A stretch of DNA of 64,000 bases, taken from assembly GCA_947085815.1 (NCBI GenBank), contig CAMTXU010000008.1:1-64000 (forward strand), written 5' to 3'. Source of the stretch: Fen-1258 sp947085815. GTDB lineage: Bacteria > Bacteroidota > Ignavibacteria > Ignavibacteriales > Melioribacteraceae. The position numbers and the translations under genes were made by a program. Below are positions 6,236-15,834 of the stretch, piece after piece (position 1 is the first letter of the stretch; the number at the start of each line of letters is the position of its first letter). Under the pieces are notes generated by a model. That model did not search any database. It saw nothing but the letters and a program-made list of their open reading frames with translations, and was not told the origin of the DNA.

Positions 6236-7952
6236 CCTTTTTATCTGCTGTTATTTTGTTTTGATATCTCCATCTAAGGACAACTTCTGCTATCTTACTT
6301 TTTTCTATTGTTTTCTTTTGCCAACCTTCATCAAATTTAATATCCTTTGATTCGGGCAGCATATCATCAGATAAATATCTGATTTGAATTCTTGAGGGTA
6401 ACATTGCTGCTTGTCCAACAAAAACAGCCTCTCGCCTTCTTAGTCCTGAAAGTACTTTACTTAATCCTGATAATGAATCTGGTAAAATTCCTTTAACATA
6501 TTCCCTATCCGTATCATTTGTAAGTCTAAGGATTATCCATGAATTGCATTGGGAAAGAACGGTTGATTCCACTTCACTTGGTCTTTGAGACACTAAAACA
6601 AGACCAATACCATACTTCCTTCCTTCTTTTGCAATTCTTCTTATAGCGTTTTGTGCTGCAAAATATTGTGCATCACCTCTATTAGGAACATACCGATGTG
6701 CTTCTTCACAGACAATTAATATAGGATTGTGTTCGCGCTCTTCTGCTGTTTCCCAAACTTTAAAATTAAAAAGAGTTCTACATATTACAGCACTACAAAT
6801 TCCAGCTACTTCATTCGGGATACCTTGTAGATCGATAATTGCTATACTGTAATTTTTATTAATGAATTGGGTAATGATTTCAGAAATTGAATCTTCTTGA
6901 GAATTCCATTCATTCATTAAAAAAGATAACCTTGCATCCCTCCTCAACGTCTCTAATTTATTTAAAATATTATTATATGGCTCCTGCTCCTTTTTATCCT
7001 TACCTGATGGCCGTTGGCTGTCAACTCCTTCAATGAATTTAGCCCAAGCGAACGGGATTGGAGAATCAACATTAATCTTTTCTCCATCGATCTGTATTGA
7101 CTTCGCTGCTTCCTTTCGACTTGTTAACAGAGCATTTTTAACAATATTTGCTTGACTTGTGGCAACAAATTCAGTCCTACCAATTATTAGATTAATCAAC
7201 TCCTCAAGACTTAATAGCCAATATGGTAAAATTAAATTACCCTTATCTGTGGAAAATTTAGAACCCGAAGGAAAACTCTTGGAGTATTCGTTATGTGGAT
7301 CTAAAATAATTATCTGAGGATTCCAATTATCTAATTGACTATCCCTGCCATAATCCAATATACTGTGAAGAATTGCTGCCACTGTCCCAGATTTTCCTGA
7401 ACCTGTGGAGCCCAAAATCGCAGTATGCTTACCAATCAATTCATTCAAATTAGCTACACATGGTGTATTAGCTGAGCCGACATGTTTCCCTAGGATAATC
7501 GAAGATTTTTTTTCTCCGCCATAAATAAATTTCAATTCATTTGATGGAGTTAAATATATCTTTTGTTGTGGTAAGGGAAATTGAGAAACACCCCTTTCAA
7601 AAGCTAATACCCAGTTATTGTCGGTACCGTTGGATTTTGAGTACCATTCAGCTTCACCAAATAAATCAGCTTCTAAAATTCTTCCGTCATTATTCCCTTC
7701 ATTCTTTATACCTTGTTCCTTTTCATATTCTGATTTCATCCTCAATCTACTCACATAAGCGTAAATCGTTTTCCTCCCTTGATGTATTTTTATTATTGAT
7801 CCGAACTGACCAATTTGATAAATCTCTCCGCCGAATACTCTAGAAAGTTCTTCTATATTAGGATCCAATTCAGCGATAACATGAGTACCATCCACCTCTA
7901 TTATTTGTCCTATTTCAAGATTTTTTATTGGCTCAAACGGTTTCGGTATCAT
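6228..7952 (-). CDS. herA: HerA-like hexameric ATPase, SIR2 partner
   Basis: A 574-residue HerA/FtsK-superfamily ATPase. The first 75 residues form a HAS-barrel-like strand-rich domain (IGQIIEVDG, GSIIKIHQG). The ATPase core has Walker A GSTGSGKS (181-188), Walker B ILIVCEEAH (Glu416, Glu417), an IRRIAKEGRK segment that could supply an arginine finger, and the sensor VSQRP. I chose ATG 7952, not the upstream GTG, because it overlaps the sir2 stop (ATGA) and follows GGAGAAAG. HerA with a NurA nuclease works in archaeal DNA-end resection; no NurA is present here. HerA proteins encoded next to SIR2 NADases form large anti-phage complexes, the best-supported role. Its 3' end overlaps the res relic. 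Confidence 0.9.
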   Translation of the reverse strand: MIPKPFEPIKNLEIGQIIEVDGTHVIAELDPNIEELSRVFGGEIYQIGQFGSIIKIHQGRKTIYAYVSRLRMKSEYEKEQGIKNEGNNDGRILEADLFGEAEWYSKSNGTDNNWVLAFERGVSQFPLPQQKIYLTPSNELKFIYGGEKKSSIILGKHVGSANTPCVANLNELIGKHTAILGSTGSGKSGTVAAILHSILDYGRDSQLDNWNPQIIILDPHNEYSKSFPSGSKFSTDKGNLILPYWLLSLEELINLIIGRTEFVATSQANIVKNALLTSRKEAAKSIQIDGEKINVDSPIPFAWAKFIEGVDSQRPSGKDKKEQEPYNNILNKLETLRRDARLSFLMNEWNSQEDSISEIITQFINKNYSIAIIDLQGIPNEVAGICSAVICRTLFNFKVWETAEEREHNPILIVCEEAHRYVPNRGDAQYFAAQNAIRRIAKEGRKYGIGLVLVSQRPSEVESTVLSQCNSWIILRLTNDTDREYVKGILPDSLSGLSKVLSGLRRREAVFVGQAAMLPSRIQIRYLSDDMLPESKDIKFDEGWQKKTIEKSKIAEVVLRWRYQNKITADKKDA

Positions 7953-9100
7953 GCTCTTTCTCCTTCTAAAATCCTTGTTAACACCTCGTACTTCCACCAA
8001 AGAAGATTTTCTTCAGAGACTAAATTTTTTTTTGCATCATAAAATCCTTTGTTACAATGGATCCTAATTTGTTGGTTTATTTTATCATCACTCAGCCATT
8101 TTTGAAGTATTTCGGAGGGTTTATCTTCATTGAAAAATGCAATCAACGTCAAATTTTTATCCGATTCTTTCAGTGCATTCTCAATCTCTATATTAATGTG
8201 GGAATCACTAAACCTATAGCCACATGCAATCAGAATTGACTGAGCATTTGATTTAGGTCTTAATGTTTTCCTAATCAAATCAAGTACTTGAGCATATGGA
8301 TCAATTTGTGTCTCTCTATATTTTGTTGATGCCGGCCATATAAGATATTTTTCAGATATTACAATCCCACTTTTAATATTATCATAACGCAATCTATGTG
8401 GTAGAAAATTGTTTTCTAGCAAAGACCAATCCAATGATCCATGTGGTTTTAATACCTTCGTTAAAATATTATCATCACTAAAAACCGAGAGATCCCACCA
8501 ACCTATCGCCCCTCCCTTAAAACCATCAGAATAGTTAATCCCTTCGAGTGCTAGAGCATCTTCTATTAATGTATCATAATTGAGTATTACATAGTCCGTT
8601 CTTAATTTTGAATTGGTTTTCCCAGCTTTCATTGTAGAATGAACTGCTTTTATAAACCGTCTATGAACCGAGATATCAATTTCAGATTCATTTATACTAT
8701 CATATATTTTTGATTTTATTTCACTCAGAGCATTGGTGAGATCTTTAATTGAATATTTACCTTCGCCTATGATAATTGCTACTTCTTTTTTCCCTTTATC
8801 AACTTTTCGTTGAGCGATAGCAATGTGGTCAATAATTTCACTCATATAATCTTCAATTGATAAAAAACCATCGCAATTATTAAATCCTATTATTATTTGG
8901 TCAAAGACTTTTTTTGTAATTCCATCATTTGATAATTTTTCTTGAACTTTATCAACTAACTCACTAGTTAAAGGAAGTCCGGCACATTTACTACAACCTG
9001 CCCCAAGTAGAAACACTTTGTTCCTGTCCTGAAGAAGTTGCTCAAATTCAGTGGTATATTCGTCGAACGGTTGGGTAAAAAGATTTTTAAATTTGTCCAT
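7949..9100 (-). CDS. SIR2-family NADase-like defence protein
   Basis: A 383-residue SIR2-fold protein with the NAD-binding GAGCSKCAGLP loop (33-43), the catalytic-type Asn in ILNYD (Asn174, Asp176), the catalytic-type His in KPHGS (His220), and the late ACGYRFSDSHI motif (292-302). It lacks the zinc-binding four-Cys module of protein-deacetylating sirtuins. This fits SIR2 proteins of anti-phage systems that deplete NAD+ in infected cells. It begins 14 bases after mod with a strong GGGAG site and overlaps herA by four bases (ATGA), so SIR2 and HerA are made in fixed proportion. Predicted as the NADase effector of a SIR2-HerA system, and catalytically intact. Confidence 0.88.
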   Translation of the reverse strand: MDKFKNLFTQPFDEYTTEFEQLLQDRNKVFLLGAGCSKCAGLPLTSELVDKVQEKLSNDGITKKVFDQIIIGFNNCDGFLSIEDYMSEIIDHIAIAQRKVDKGKKEVAIIIGEGKYSIKDLTNALSEIKSKIYDSINESEIDISVHRRFIKAVHSTMKAGKTNSKLRTDYVILNYDTLIEDALALEGINYSDGFKGGAIGWWDLSVFSDDNILTKVLKPHGSLDWSLLENNFLPHRLRYDNIKSGIVISEKYLIWPASTKYRETQIDPYAQVLDLIRKTLRPKSNAQSILIACGYRFSDSHINIEIENALKESDKNLTLIAFFNEDKPSEILQKWLSDDKINQQIRIHCNKGFYDAKKNLVSEENLLWWKYEVLTRILEGERA

Positions 9101-9114
9101 AGTAAACTCCCTAC

Positions 9115-11712
9115 TTAAAGAATAACGACCTTCAAACTCTCAATCCCTCTATCATCCACTATCTTCACTGCAACTCGGTTATACTTTCCGGCTTCAAATG
9201 GAAGTGAGATTGTTCCTTTAAATGATTCAATTAATTCTTCATCAATTTCCGCTTTCAAGTTCTTTGCAAGCTTTGTCCAACCTTCTTTTTCTCCTGCCAT
9301 CGGGAAGAATACCTGTCTTGGAAATAAACTTCTTCCATCGTAATCTGTATCAAGCATCCAAATAGCAATTCTATCATTACCGCCGGATTCAAGTTGTCCA
9401 GTTTTTGTATTAAAGTAATCGAATCCTTTCACTTCAACAGTATATTTCTGCGGTTCATCTTTCTTGCCTTTAACCTTGTTCAGTTTTATATCCGGCTGTC
9501 CTATTAACCAATAGCTTTCATTTGAAGAACGTTTCTTCTTCAGATCGTCTGTTAATAGATCTGTATTCATCTGAACTTTGAGGAGTGATACACCGGGCCA
9601 TTCAGTTTCATCAATATCCTTTGCAGCTTCGGGATCGAATTGGAATGCTGCGAAGACAACAAGCTTTGGTTTGGGAATAAGTTTTTGAGCTTCTTCTATT
9701 GCAAGTGCAACTTGTCTTTGCTCTAATGGGGCGTGTTCGGGACCAAAAGAAATTACCGCTCTTTGAGCAACGTCCTCAAAACTCATCTGGTTTTCATTTT
9801 CAAATAAGTTTTTCTTTTTCGCTTCTACTTTTGTTTCTGCATCAGCATGTAAATAACGCGTGCCCGGAATCGGTTCAACTCTACTGAAATAAATGTATTG
9901 TCCTCTCTTTCCTCTAATTCCGGTTTTAAGAAGTTCATCCCGCCATTCTGTTTGCCTCAGCGTTTCGCCTTTGCGTGCTATGCTGTTATCCAAATCGTCT
10001 TTCAGTAGAGACGGGGCATGCCCCGTCTCTACGATTGCATCTAACGGTTTTACTACCGACGCCGGAACTGCTTCTACTGTAAACGGACCAGTTACGCGAG
10101 TTCTTGAATTATCTATAAATGGTTGGTCGTACAAAGTTTCTTGTGCGGACGGTTCATTGTTAGCAATAGATTTTAATGTTATGTGCGGAACAGTTTTATA
10201 CAAGAATCCGCTACCAACACCTTGATCTGGATATGCTAAATGAAAATAATCAAATACTGATGTCATTAATCTTTGCTTTGCGAGTGTGATTGCAACTCTG
10301 CTTGTATCGCATGTTATCCATCTTCTTCCCCAATTTTCTGCTACAAAAGCAGTTGTTCCACTTCCGCATGTTGGATCGAAAACTAAATCGCTTGGATCCG
10401 ATGTCATGAGCATACATCGTTGAACTATTTTTTCATTAGTTTGTACAACATATACTTTCTGATCTGAAAAACCGGCTGCAGTATCATGCCAACTATTCTC
10501 AAATTGAATAAATGAAAAATCCGAATGGTACTGCTTAAAGTATGGGTTATTGCCAAGTATGAACACTCTGTGCTTACTAAGCAGTGTATGCATCCCATCA
10601 AGATGTGTTCGCCAGCTTTTACCGCTGAGTGGTTTATAACTCTTCCCTTCATACTCAAATTCATAAGTACATGATGGCGTATACCCGCTTGAAGTTAAAA
10701 CCGATCTTTTAAATATCTTTGATAATTCTTCTTTGTTAAGAGATTGGATTTCAGAACGACCTATTTTATAATACTCCCCGTTACCCTTATCAATAAAACA
10801 AAATTCACTTTCGTCTAAAATATCTCTTTCAGTAAAGAGCGGTCTAAATTTTACTTTTGATCTGTCTTTACAATACCATATGATATAGTCATATATTCTC
10901 GCAATACCCTTTTGACCTAATGGGCTCATACTTCTATAATTAATTTGTGCATAAAAATTTTCAACACCCATCACTTCATCTAAAATCTCTCTCACATGGT
11001 GCACATTCTCATCACTAATCTGCACAAACACACTGCCACTCTCATGTAATAATTCTCTTGCAATTAATAATCTATCCCGCAAATAAGTTAGGTAAGAATG
11101 TATCCCAAGTTCCCAAGTATCACGGAAAGCTTTAATCATTTCCGGTTCTTGTGAGAGGTCTTCATCCTTTCCATCTTTCACATCACGCTTATTTACAAAC
11201 GGCTGGAAGTTACTTCCGTATTTAATTCCATAAGGTGGATCGAAGTAAATCATTTGTACCTGTCCGGCAAGTCCTTCTTTTTCAATTAAGGAATTCATTA
11301 CAAGTAAACTGTCACCGGCAACTAATCTGTTAGACCAGTTGTGTTTGTGTTTATAAAATTCAATGGCATCTCTTAGCGGCGGGTTTTCATCTTTAGAGCT
11401 GAACAGAGACATCTGTTCATAATTGCTTCCATTCTTTTTTCTAACTGCTTCTACAATACTGCGTGGGTCAATTCTTTCGTGAACATGTAAAGAAACAGTT
11501 GGAACTTCGAATGAAGTGTGTTCTGCTTTTCCCGCCCAAACAAGCTGAGGATCTAAATGAGGATCGTATTGGTAAGTTTTCTTTTCCTCTTTCTGATCGG
11601 TTTCCGGTGTAACTAATCCGACCGGTGGATTATTAGTTCTTTCTTTGTCTTTGTGTTCATACTGTTCAATTGGACGTTTTTTAGTTTTTGAATCCGAAGT
11701 TTTTTTAGCCAT
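9115..11712 (-). CDS. mod: Site-specific DNA methyltransferase (Mod subunit)
   Basis: An 865-residue amino-methyltransferase. The catalytic DPPY (158-161) precedes the SAM-binding motif DPTCGSGTT (446-454), the beta-class order typical of type III Mod proteins. The roughly 250-residue stretch between them should contain the target-recognition domain. A basic, low-complexity N-terminus (KKTSDSKTKKR) and a long C-terminal region (residues 480-865) are unusual for small methyltransferases and fit the large partners of BPTD_3080-type Res proteins. It probably methylates adenine in the host recognition site. It is the first gene of the defence operon, with GGGAG five bases before the ATG. A perfect 28-bp palindrome lies in frame in its coding region. 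Confidence 0.9.
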   Translation of the reverse strand: MAKKTSDSKTKKRPIEQYEHKDKERTNNPPVGLVTPETDQKEEKKTYQYDPHLDPQLVWAGKAEHTSFEVPTVSLHVHERIDPRSIVEAVRKKNGSNYEQMSLFSSKDENPPLRDAIEFYKHKHNWSNRLVAGDSLLVMNSLIEKEGLAGQVQMIYFDPPYGIKYGSNFQPFVNKRDVKDGKDEDLSQEPEMIKAFRDTWELGIHSYLTYLRDRLLIARELLHESGSVFVQISDENVHHVREILDEVMGVENFYAQINYRSMSPLGQKGIARIYDYIIWYCKDRSKVKFRPLFTERDILDESEFCFIDKGNGEYYKIGRSEIQSLNKEELSKIFKRSVLTSSGYTPSCTYEFEYEGKSYKPLSGKSWRTHLDGMHTLLSKHRVFILGNNPYFKQYHSDFSFIQFENSWHDTAAGFSDQKVYVVQTNEKIVQRCMLMTSDPSDLVFDPTCGSGTTAFVAENWGRRWITCDTSRVAITLAKQRLMTSVFDYFHLAYPDQGVGSGFLYKTVPHITLKSIANNEPSAQETLYDQPFIDNSRTRVTGPFTVEAVPASVVKPLDAIVETGHAPSLLKDDLDNSIARKGETLRQTEWRDELLKTGIRGKRGQYIYFSRVEPIPGTRYLHADAETKVEAKKKNLFENENQMSFEDVAQRAVISFGPEHAPLEQRQVALAIEEAQKLIPKPKLVVFAAFQFDPEAAKDIDETEWPGVSLLKVQMNTDLLTDDLKKKRSSNESYWLIGQPDIKLNKVKGKKDEPQKYTVEVKGFDYFNTKTGQLESGGNDRIAIWMLDTDYDGRSLFPRQVFFPMAGEKEGWTKLAKNLKAEIDEELIESFKGTISLPFEAGKYNRVAVKIVDDRGIESLKVVIL
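10005..10032. repeat. Perfect 28-bp palindrome inside mod
   Basis: A perfect inverted repeat with 14-base arms (GTAGAGACGGGGCA and its complement, no spacer) sits inside the mod reading frame, where it encodes roughly VETGHAPSL in the C-terminal half. It is much richer in GC than its surroundings. Short palindromes of the GTAGAGACG...CGTCTCTAC type are dispersed repeats in many bacterial genomes, as I recall. The in-frame position suggests insertion that added residues without breaking Mod. Confidence 0.85.
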
Positions 11713-11964
11713 TTAAACTCCCTTGTGCAATGACGAAAAGAAAACAAAGACTAATCTTTAGTTTAAATTAAGAATGAATTAGGAGATTTCATAAAAATAA
11801 ATACATCAAATCATTTAATAATAAAACAGAGGGCAATTAGCCCCGCCGCTGAAATATTATTACTTCTAAAAACCATCAACTACTGCATTGATTATTCTTT
11901 TCTTTACTTATACTCTTCCCTTCCAACTCTCCATACTTTTGTGTACACCAAGAATAACTGTTCG

Positions 11965-12405
11965 TCATTTAGTGTCAATTTCATTCAATCTTTTTAAGCG
12001 TTCTGATTGAGATAAACCAAGACGAATCAACTCAGCATTCATACTTTCTAAATTTACCATAACTATTAACTGCTCTAATACTGCAAAGTCTCTAATGTTT
12101 CCTTTTTTGTTGAGGTTGCTATCTCTCCACTCTTTTGCAGTTATACCGAACAAAGCAACATTTAGGATATCGGCTTCGTTGGCGTAAATGAAATTGATCT
12201 GAGCTTTTGTTACCTGCGGAGGAATAAGATTTTCTTTTATTGAATCCGTATGGATTCTATAATTAACTTTTGCCAAAGTTCTTTGAAGATTCCATTCCAA
12301 AGATTTAGTGCGGTATTCTTCCTCTTTTAAGCGCTGAAATTCTTTGATGAGATAAAGTTTGAATTCCGGACTTAACCAGGAACCGAATTCGAAAGCAATA
12401 TCTTT
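11965..12405 (-). pseudogene. KilA-N family protein, 5'-truncated
   Basis: The minus-strand frame from 12405 to the stop at 11965 carries the C-terminal half of a KilA-N-family protein: SPEFKLYLIKEFQRLKEEE, then WNLQRTLAKVNYRIHTD, ENLIPP, YANEADILNVALFG, and GLSQSERL. The DNA-binding KilA-N domain that should precede it is missing; an in-frame TAA at 12406-12408 and the end of the neighbouring outer-membrane gene lie there instead. A shorter ORF could restart at ATG 12300. KilA-N genes are common passengers of phages and mobile islands. This remnant lies at the edge of the defence island and may mark where it joined the older chromosome. Confidence 0.75.
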
Positions 12406-12426
12406 TTACTGTTCACTGCCAACTGT

Positions 12427-13830
12427 TCAAAACTTCCATCTCGAATCAAATGCAAAAGTAATTCTCTTTGCCGAGTTTGGGCTTACAACCGATTGAAAAT
12501 CCGGTGTACCGAAATTCATTTCAAGAAATCCGAAATCAAAGCCGAACCCCATTCCCCAGTTGAATTTATCAAATCCGCCGAACGATAATCCCGTTCTTAA
12601 AGCAAAAAATCCTAACATCCAATCGGCACCGATAGAAAATCTCGGTTTCTTAGAATTACGCGGCTGGTCATTAAATCCTTGATTGTAATCAAAAGCCAAC
12701 AACAAATTATTAAGCTGCATTGATGCACCAAGATGCAGTGCAGTTGCAAGCTGTGTGGAAAATTCGCTGATGTATTTTCCGCTGTCTTTACCGACAAGAG
12801 CTTTTACTAAAGAATCGCGCTGACTTTCGTTCGAAAGATCATCAAGATATATAGGCGTGCTGGAAGAATATTGAGCGGCGTTTTTATTCCATTTAACACT
12901 TCCTATATCAGTAATTGCAAAGCCGAAAGACCAAATATCATTTAATTTTGCGTTCACGCCAAAATCAAAACCAAAACCATTTCCTGCGGGAGTTGGAAAA
13001 GGAGAAAATTGAAAATCTTTTTTTACAGTAGTCGTTTTGTCGAAATCATACTTAACATTAAAATCCGGCGAGAATGCCGCATAAGCTAGAAAATCTCCTT
13101 TGCCTGTTATAACATTTCCCGAACCGGTCGTTAATTGAGTGTTAACACGATCGAGCCCGACATAAACAAATCCCTGAACGATATTGAACGAAACACCAAG
13201 GGAAATTTTCTGACTTAAGCTGCGCGCATATGAGAAAGAATATTTACGCAGCCACCATGCTTTCAATCTGGTGTCGTTAAAATTGTAAACCTGGCTGACA
13301 GGATTTCCATCTAATGCAATACTAACAATTCCTTGAGGAAAAGTTACGTTTGAAGAAAAAATATCTCCGATTGAGAACGCAATGGTTCCAAACTTATTAC
13401 TTGGTTTTATTGAGATTGCAAAAAGCTGAAGCTGAATATCAGCGGTAATAGCGCCACCGCCTTCAAAAAGACTTTTCATTCTGTTCTTATCTGCTTCAGT
13501 TAAATATCTTCCGATAGTATTCCCATCGGCATCTTTTGTTTTATACCCGAAGAAGTAATTGTATTCGTCAATCGTTAAAAAATTTGTTCCGATGCTTCCA
13601 GATAAATTTGGAAGCGGAAACGGAATAATAAGTTCAACATGCTTAGAGGAATCACTGAATAGATTCGCCGGATTATTCCCGGGTGCGCGTAAACCGAACG
13701 ATGATGTTACACTTGTCTTGCCCATCGCTGCAGAGCGGGCATCAGAAATTCCAACTGAACCGCTTGCCTGTGAGAAGAGTTTTGCCGAAAAAATAATAAT
13801 CAAAACGAAAAATATTTTATATGCTTTCAT
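12427..13830 (-). CDS. Outer-membrane beta-barrel protein, DUF5723-like
   Basis: A 467-residue exported protein with a signal peptide (MKAYKIFFVLIIIFSAKLFSQ), then alternating aromatic/Gly beta strands throughout, ending in a strand with terminal Phe (SRWKF), the signal for outer-membrane insertion. An early GISDARSAAMGKTSV segment and repeated GFGFDFG strands match DUF5723/PorV-like barrels of Bacteroidota. The transported or bound ligand is unknown. The gene starts two bases after the upstream lipoprotein gene ends, so the two form an operon and may form one surface complex. Its 3' end is flanked by the truncated KilA-N gene. Confidence 0.75.
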   Translation of the reverse strand: MKAYKIFFVLIIIFSAKLFSQASGSVGISDARSAAMGKTSVTSSFGLRAPGNNPANLFSDSSKHVELIIPFPLPNLSGSIGTNFLTIDEYNYFFGYKTKDADGNTIGRYLTEADKNRMKSLFEGGGAITADIQLQLFAISIKPSNKFGTIAFSIGDIFSSNVTFPQGIVSIALDGNPVSQVYNFNDTRLKAWWLRKYSFSYARSLSQKISLGVSFNIVQGFVYVGLDRVNTQLTTGSGNVITGKGDFLAYAAFSPDFNVKYDFDKTTTVKKDFQFSPFPTPAGNGFGFDFGVNAKLNDIWSFGFAITDIGSVKWNKNAAQYSSSTPIYLDDLSNESQRDSLVKALVGKDSGKYISEFSTQLATALHLGASMQLNNLLLAFDYNQGFNDQPRNSKKPRFSIGADWMLGFFALRTGLSFGGFDKFNWGMGFGFDFGFLEMNFGTPDFQSVVSPNSAKRITFAFDSRWKF

Positions 13831-13832
13831 TT

Positions 13833-15497
13833 TTAGTTCCCCTTCGGATTAATGTGATAATTAGTTGAACCGGAAGCGAGGAACTTTATAATATTATCCG
13901 TCTTGAATCTTACTGCTTGGCTGCCGGCACCGGATGTACTTAATCTTATCCTAACACGCATATAATAAGCTTTTGAGATTTTATCTATCTCGGCTTTTAA
14001 TGATTTCACAGTTACGTTTTGAATTGTGTTTGATATAACATTTCCATTTGCATCAACTCCGGCGCCGTTTACACTTATAACGGTATCTTGATCCTGATAC
14101 TTGGGCGGGAAATAAGTTAAAAAGTTATTGTTCTGATCGTACAGCTTTGCAGTAAAACTCAGCGATGCGGGAATTCCATTTGTAACCGTCAAAGAAGCAC
14201 CGAGAGAATTCACATCTTTTATTTTATCGCGATCATCACTTTTAAAATCAACTTTAACCGAATCGGAAAATTCCGCGCCGCTTAAACCGAACTCAAATGG
14301 AAATTCAATCTTACTGCTGATAGTTAACTGGTCATTGCCTTTCACACTGATTAATTTATTATTAGGATTTGCAATTCCCCCTACATAAACCACAAGTGAA
14401 TCCGGGAATTGCGAAAATTTCTTGAAGAAATTGCTCAGACTATCCGCATTGAGAATAACGACAGAATCGGTTTGGGTAATAAGAGTTCTGTTTAGCGTTT
14501 GTGAACTTAAAGTCATAATACTTTTTTGTCCCATCGCGTTTTTGGCTTCAACAGTTCCGTTAATACTAAATTCTACATTGGCAGTTAATCTCAGATGCAG
14601 TTCGATCTTCGGATTTTTCAGATTGATCTGCTGGAACTGCAATTTTTTTTGAATGTCTTTTACATCAAGACCCACTGCACTTCTGGTTTTTTCAAAGACT
14701 GTTGGTTTTAACTGTCCTGTATATTCCGAAACTTTGAGATCATGAAACTTGGTTTTGATTGTTAAAGATTTTGCAGGTAAAGTAATTTGCTGTCCGTTGC
14801 TTCCTGTTGATGAAATTTTCGACTCCAAAATCAATTGATTTTTTACATTTATTCCTTGTGTTATAGGAATTGATTTTCGAGTTGCGGATTGCAAAGGAAG
14901 AATTTCGATCGGCGTCGATAACTGAGCAACAATTTCTCCAGTACCTGAATTTTTCAGCACCAAATTTTTTAGTATAATTTTAACGGGTGAGGGGAAATAA
15001 TTTTTAATCTCGATATCAATAAATCCTGATGCAATTTTTATGGTTTGAAATTGATCGGCTAAACTAAAATTTCCGGACACATCAGTTTCGGAAACAGCCG
15101 GCATTACAATTTGCATTCCGGGGCTCACTGGTGGGCTTATCCATGAAAGATCAATATCTGTTTGAATTGAATCGGCACTAATACTTATCGTTCCCGGCAC
15201 AGTTACAGAATTTGGATCCGGTTTCAGTTTATCTCCAAGAATTATCTTATCCATCTGCTGCATATCAGAATAGTATAGCAAATTTTGGTTGGTTCCGCTG
15301 GGGTAATGTTGTATCGAACTTGATTTATTATCAATAATATCGAGCATTGTGTAGCTTTTATTTGCAATCGGAATGTTTAATGAAACATCCCAATTAGGCG
15401 CTGTCGGCTCTTTAATATCACATGATTGGATCAGCGCGGTAAGGGAAAAAACAATGGCTGCGTAGAAAATTGGAAGATGCTTTTGATCTAATTTCAT
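13833..15497 (-). CDS. Large strand-rich lipoprotein of unknown function
   Basis: A 554-residue exported protein. The N-terminal hydrophobic stretch ends in a lipobox (ALIQSC, Cys about 26) followed by DIKEPTAPNWDVSL, a common start of Bacteroidota lipoproteins. The rest is rich in beta strands and Ser/Thr/Asn with repeated motifs of the type FSINGTVEAKN and FPFEFGLSG, suggesting several immunoglobulin-like or barrel-associated domains. No enzyme motif is seen. It is encoded just ahead of the DUF5723-type barrel with a two-base gap, so a joint role at the outer membrane is likely. The family is not recognised. Confidence 0.7.
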   Translation of the reverse strand: MKLDQKHLPIFYAAIVFSLTALIQSCDIKEPTAPNWDVSLNIPIANKSYTMLDIIDNKSSSIQHYPSGTNQNLLYYSDMQQMDKIILGDKLKPDPNSVTVPGTISISADSIQTDIDLSWISPPVSPGMQIVMPAVSETDVSGNFSLADQFQTIKIASGFIDIEIKNYFPSPVKIILKNLVLKNSGTGEIVAQLSTPIEILPLQSATRKSIPITQGINVKNQLILESKISSTGSNGQQITLPAKSLTIKTKFHDLKVSEYTGQLKPTVFEKTRSAVGLDVKDIQKKLQFQQINLKNPKIELHLRLTANVEFSINGTVEAKNAMGQKSIMTLSSQTLNRTLITQTDSVVILNADSLSNFFKKFSQFPDSLVVYVGGIANPNNKLISVKGNDQLTISSKIEFPFEFGLSGAEFSDSVKVDFKSDDRDKIKDVNSLGASLTVTNGIPASLSFTAKLYDQNNNFLTYFPPKYQDQDTVISVNGAGVDANGNVISNTIQNVTVKSLKAEIDKISKAYYMRVRIRLSTSGAGSQAVRFKTDNIIKFLASGSTNYHINPKGN

Positions 15498-15834
15498 TTT
15501 CTTTCCGTTTTATTTGTGAAGACTTTTATTGTTGAACGAACTTAGAAATTATATTGCTATTGGACAAGGATGTAGAACACAATTAAGAAATTCTTCCCGA
15601 AGATAAATCTTTATATTAGGCATGTGGTGCAGAATGGAAGCAATAGTAATCTTTCTTTTTACATACAAATTCAGCAGACCTCATATAGGATTTTCTAACC
15701 ATGGTTAAACCCAGCAGCAGAAAAGACACTTATGCTTAATATTGCTACTTGCAACTAATATTTACACAAAACATTCCGATAATTACTTGGCGGGATAAAT
15801 TATTTTTTATAAATAGTGAGGGCTGGGGAAAAGT
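15498..15834. other. Divergent intergenic region, no gene seen
   Basis: A 337-base AT-rich spacer between the minus-strand lipoprotein gene and the plus-strand signalling operon. It must hold both promoters, but I find no clear TAnnTTTG box with a matching upstream element, no strong hairpin and no open frame of interest. Confidence 0.5.

Noticed and set aside
6228..7952. HerA as part of a HerA-NurA DNA-end resection pair
   Set aside because: No NurA gene is present, and the gene overlaps a SIR2 gene by ATGA, fitting the anti-phage SIR2-HerA arrangement.
7949..9100. SIR2 protein as a protein-deacetylating sirtuin
   Set aside because: The four-Cys zinc module is absent, and length and motifs match defence SIR2 NADases.
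2653..11712. BREX or DISARM system
   Set aside because: No PglZ, BrxL, DrmA/B or PLD-type genes; only one methyltransferase and a type III-like Res are present.
9115..11712. Phase-variable mod gene
   Set aside because: No simple sequence repeat tract capable of slippage was found in the coding region; the palindrome is not a tandem repeat.
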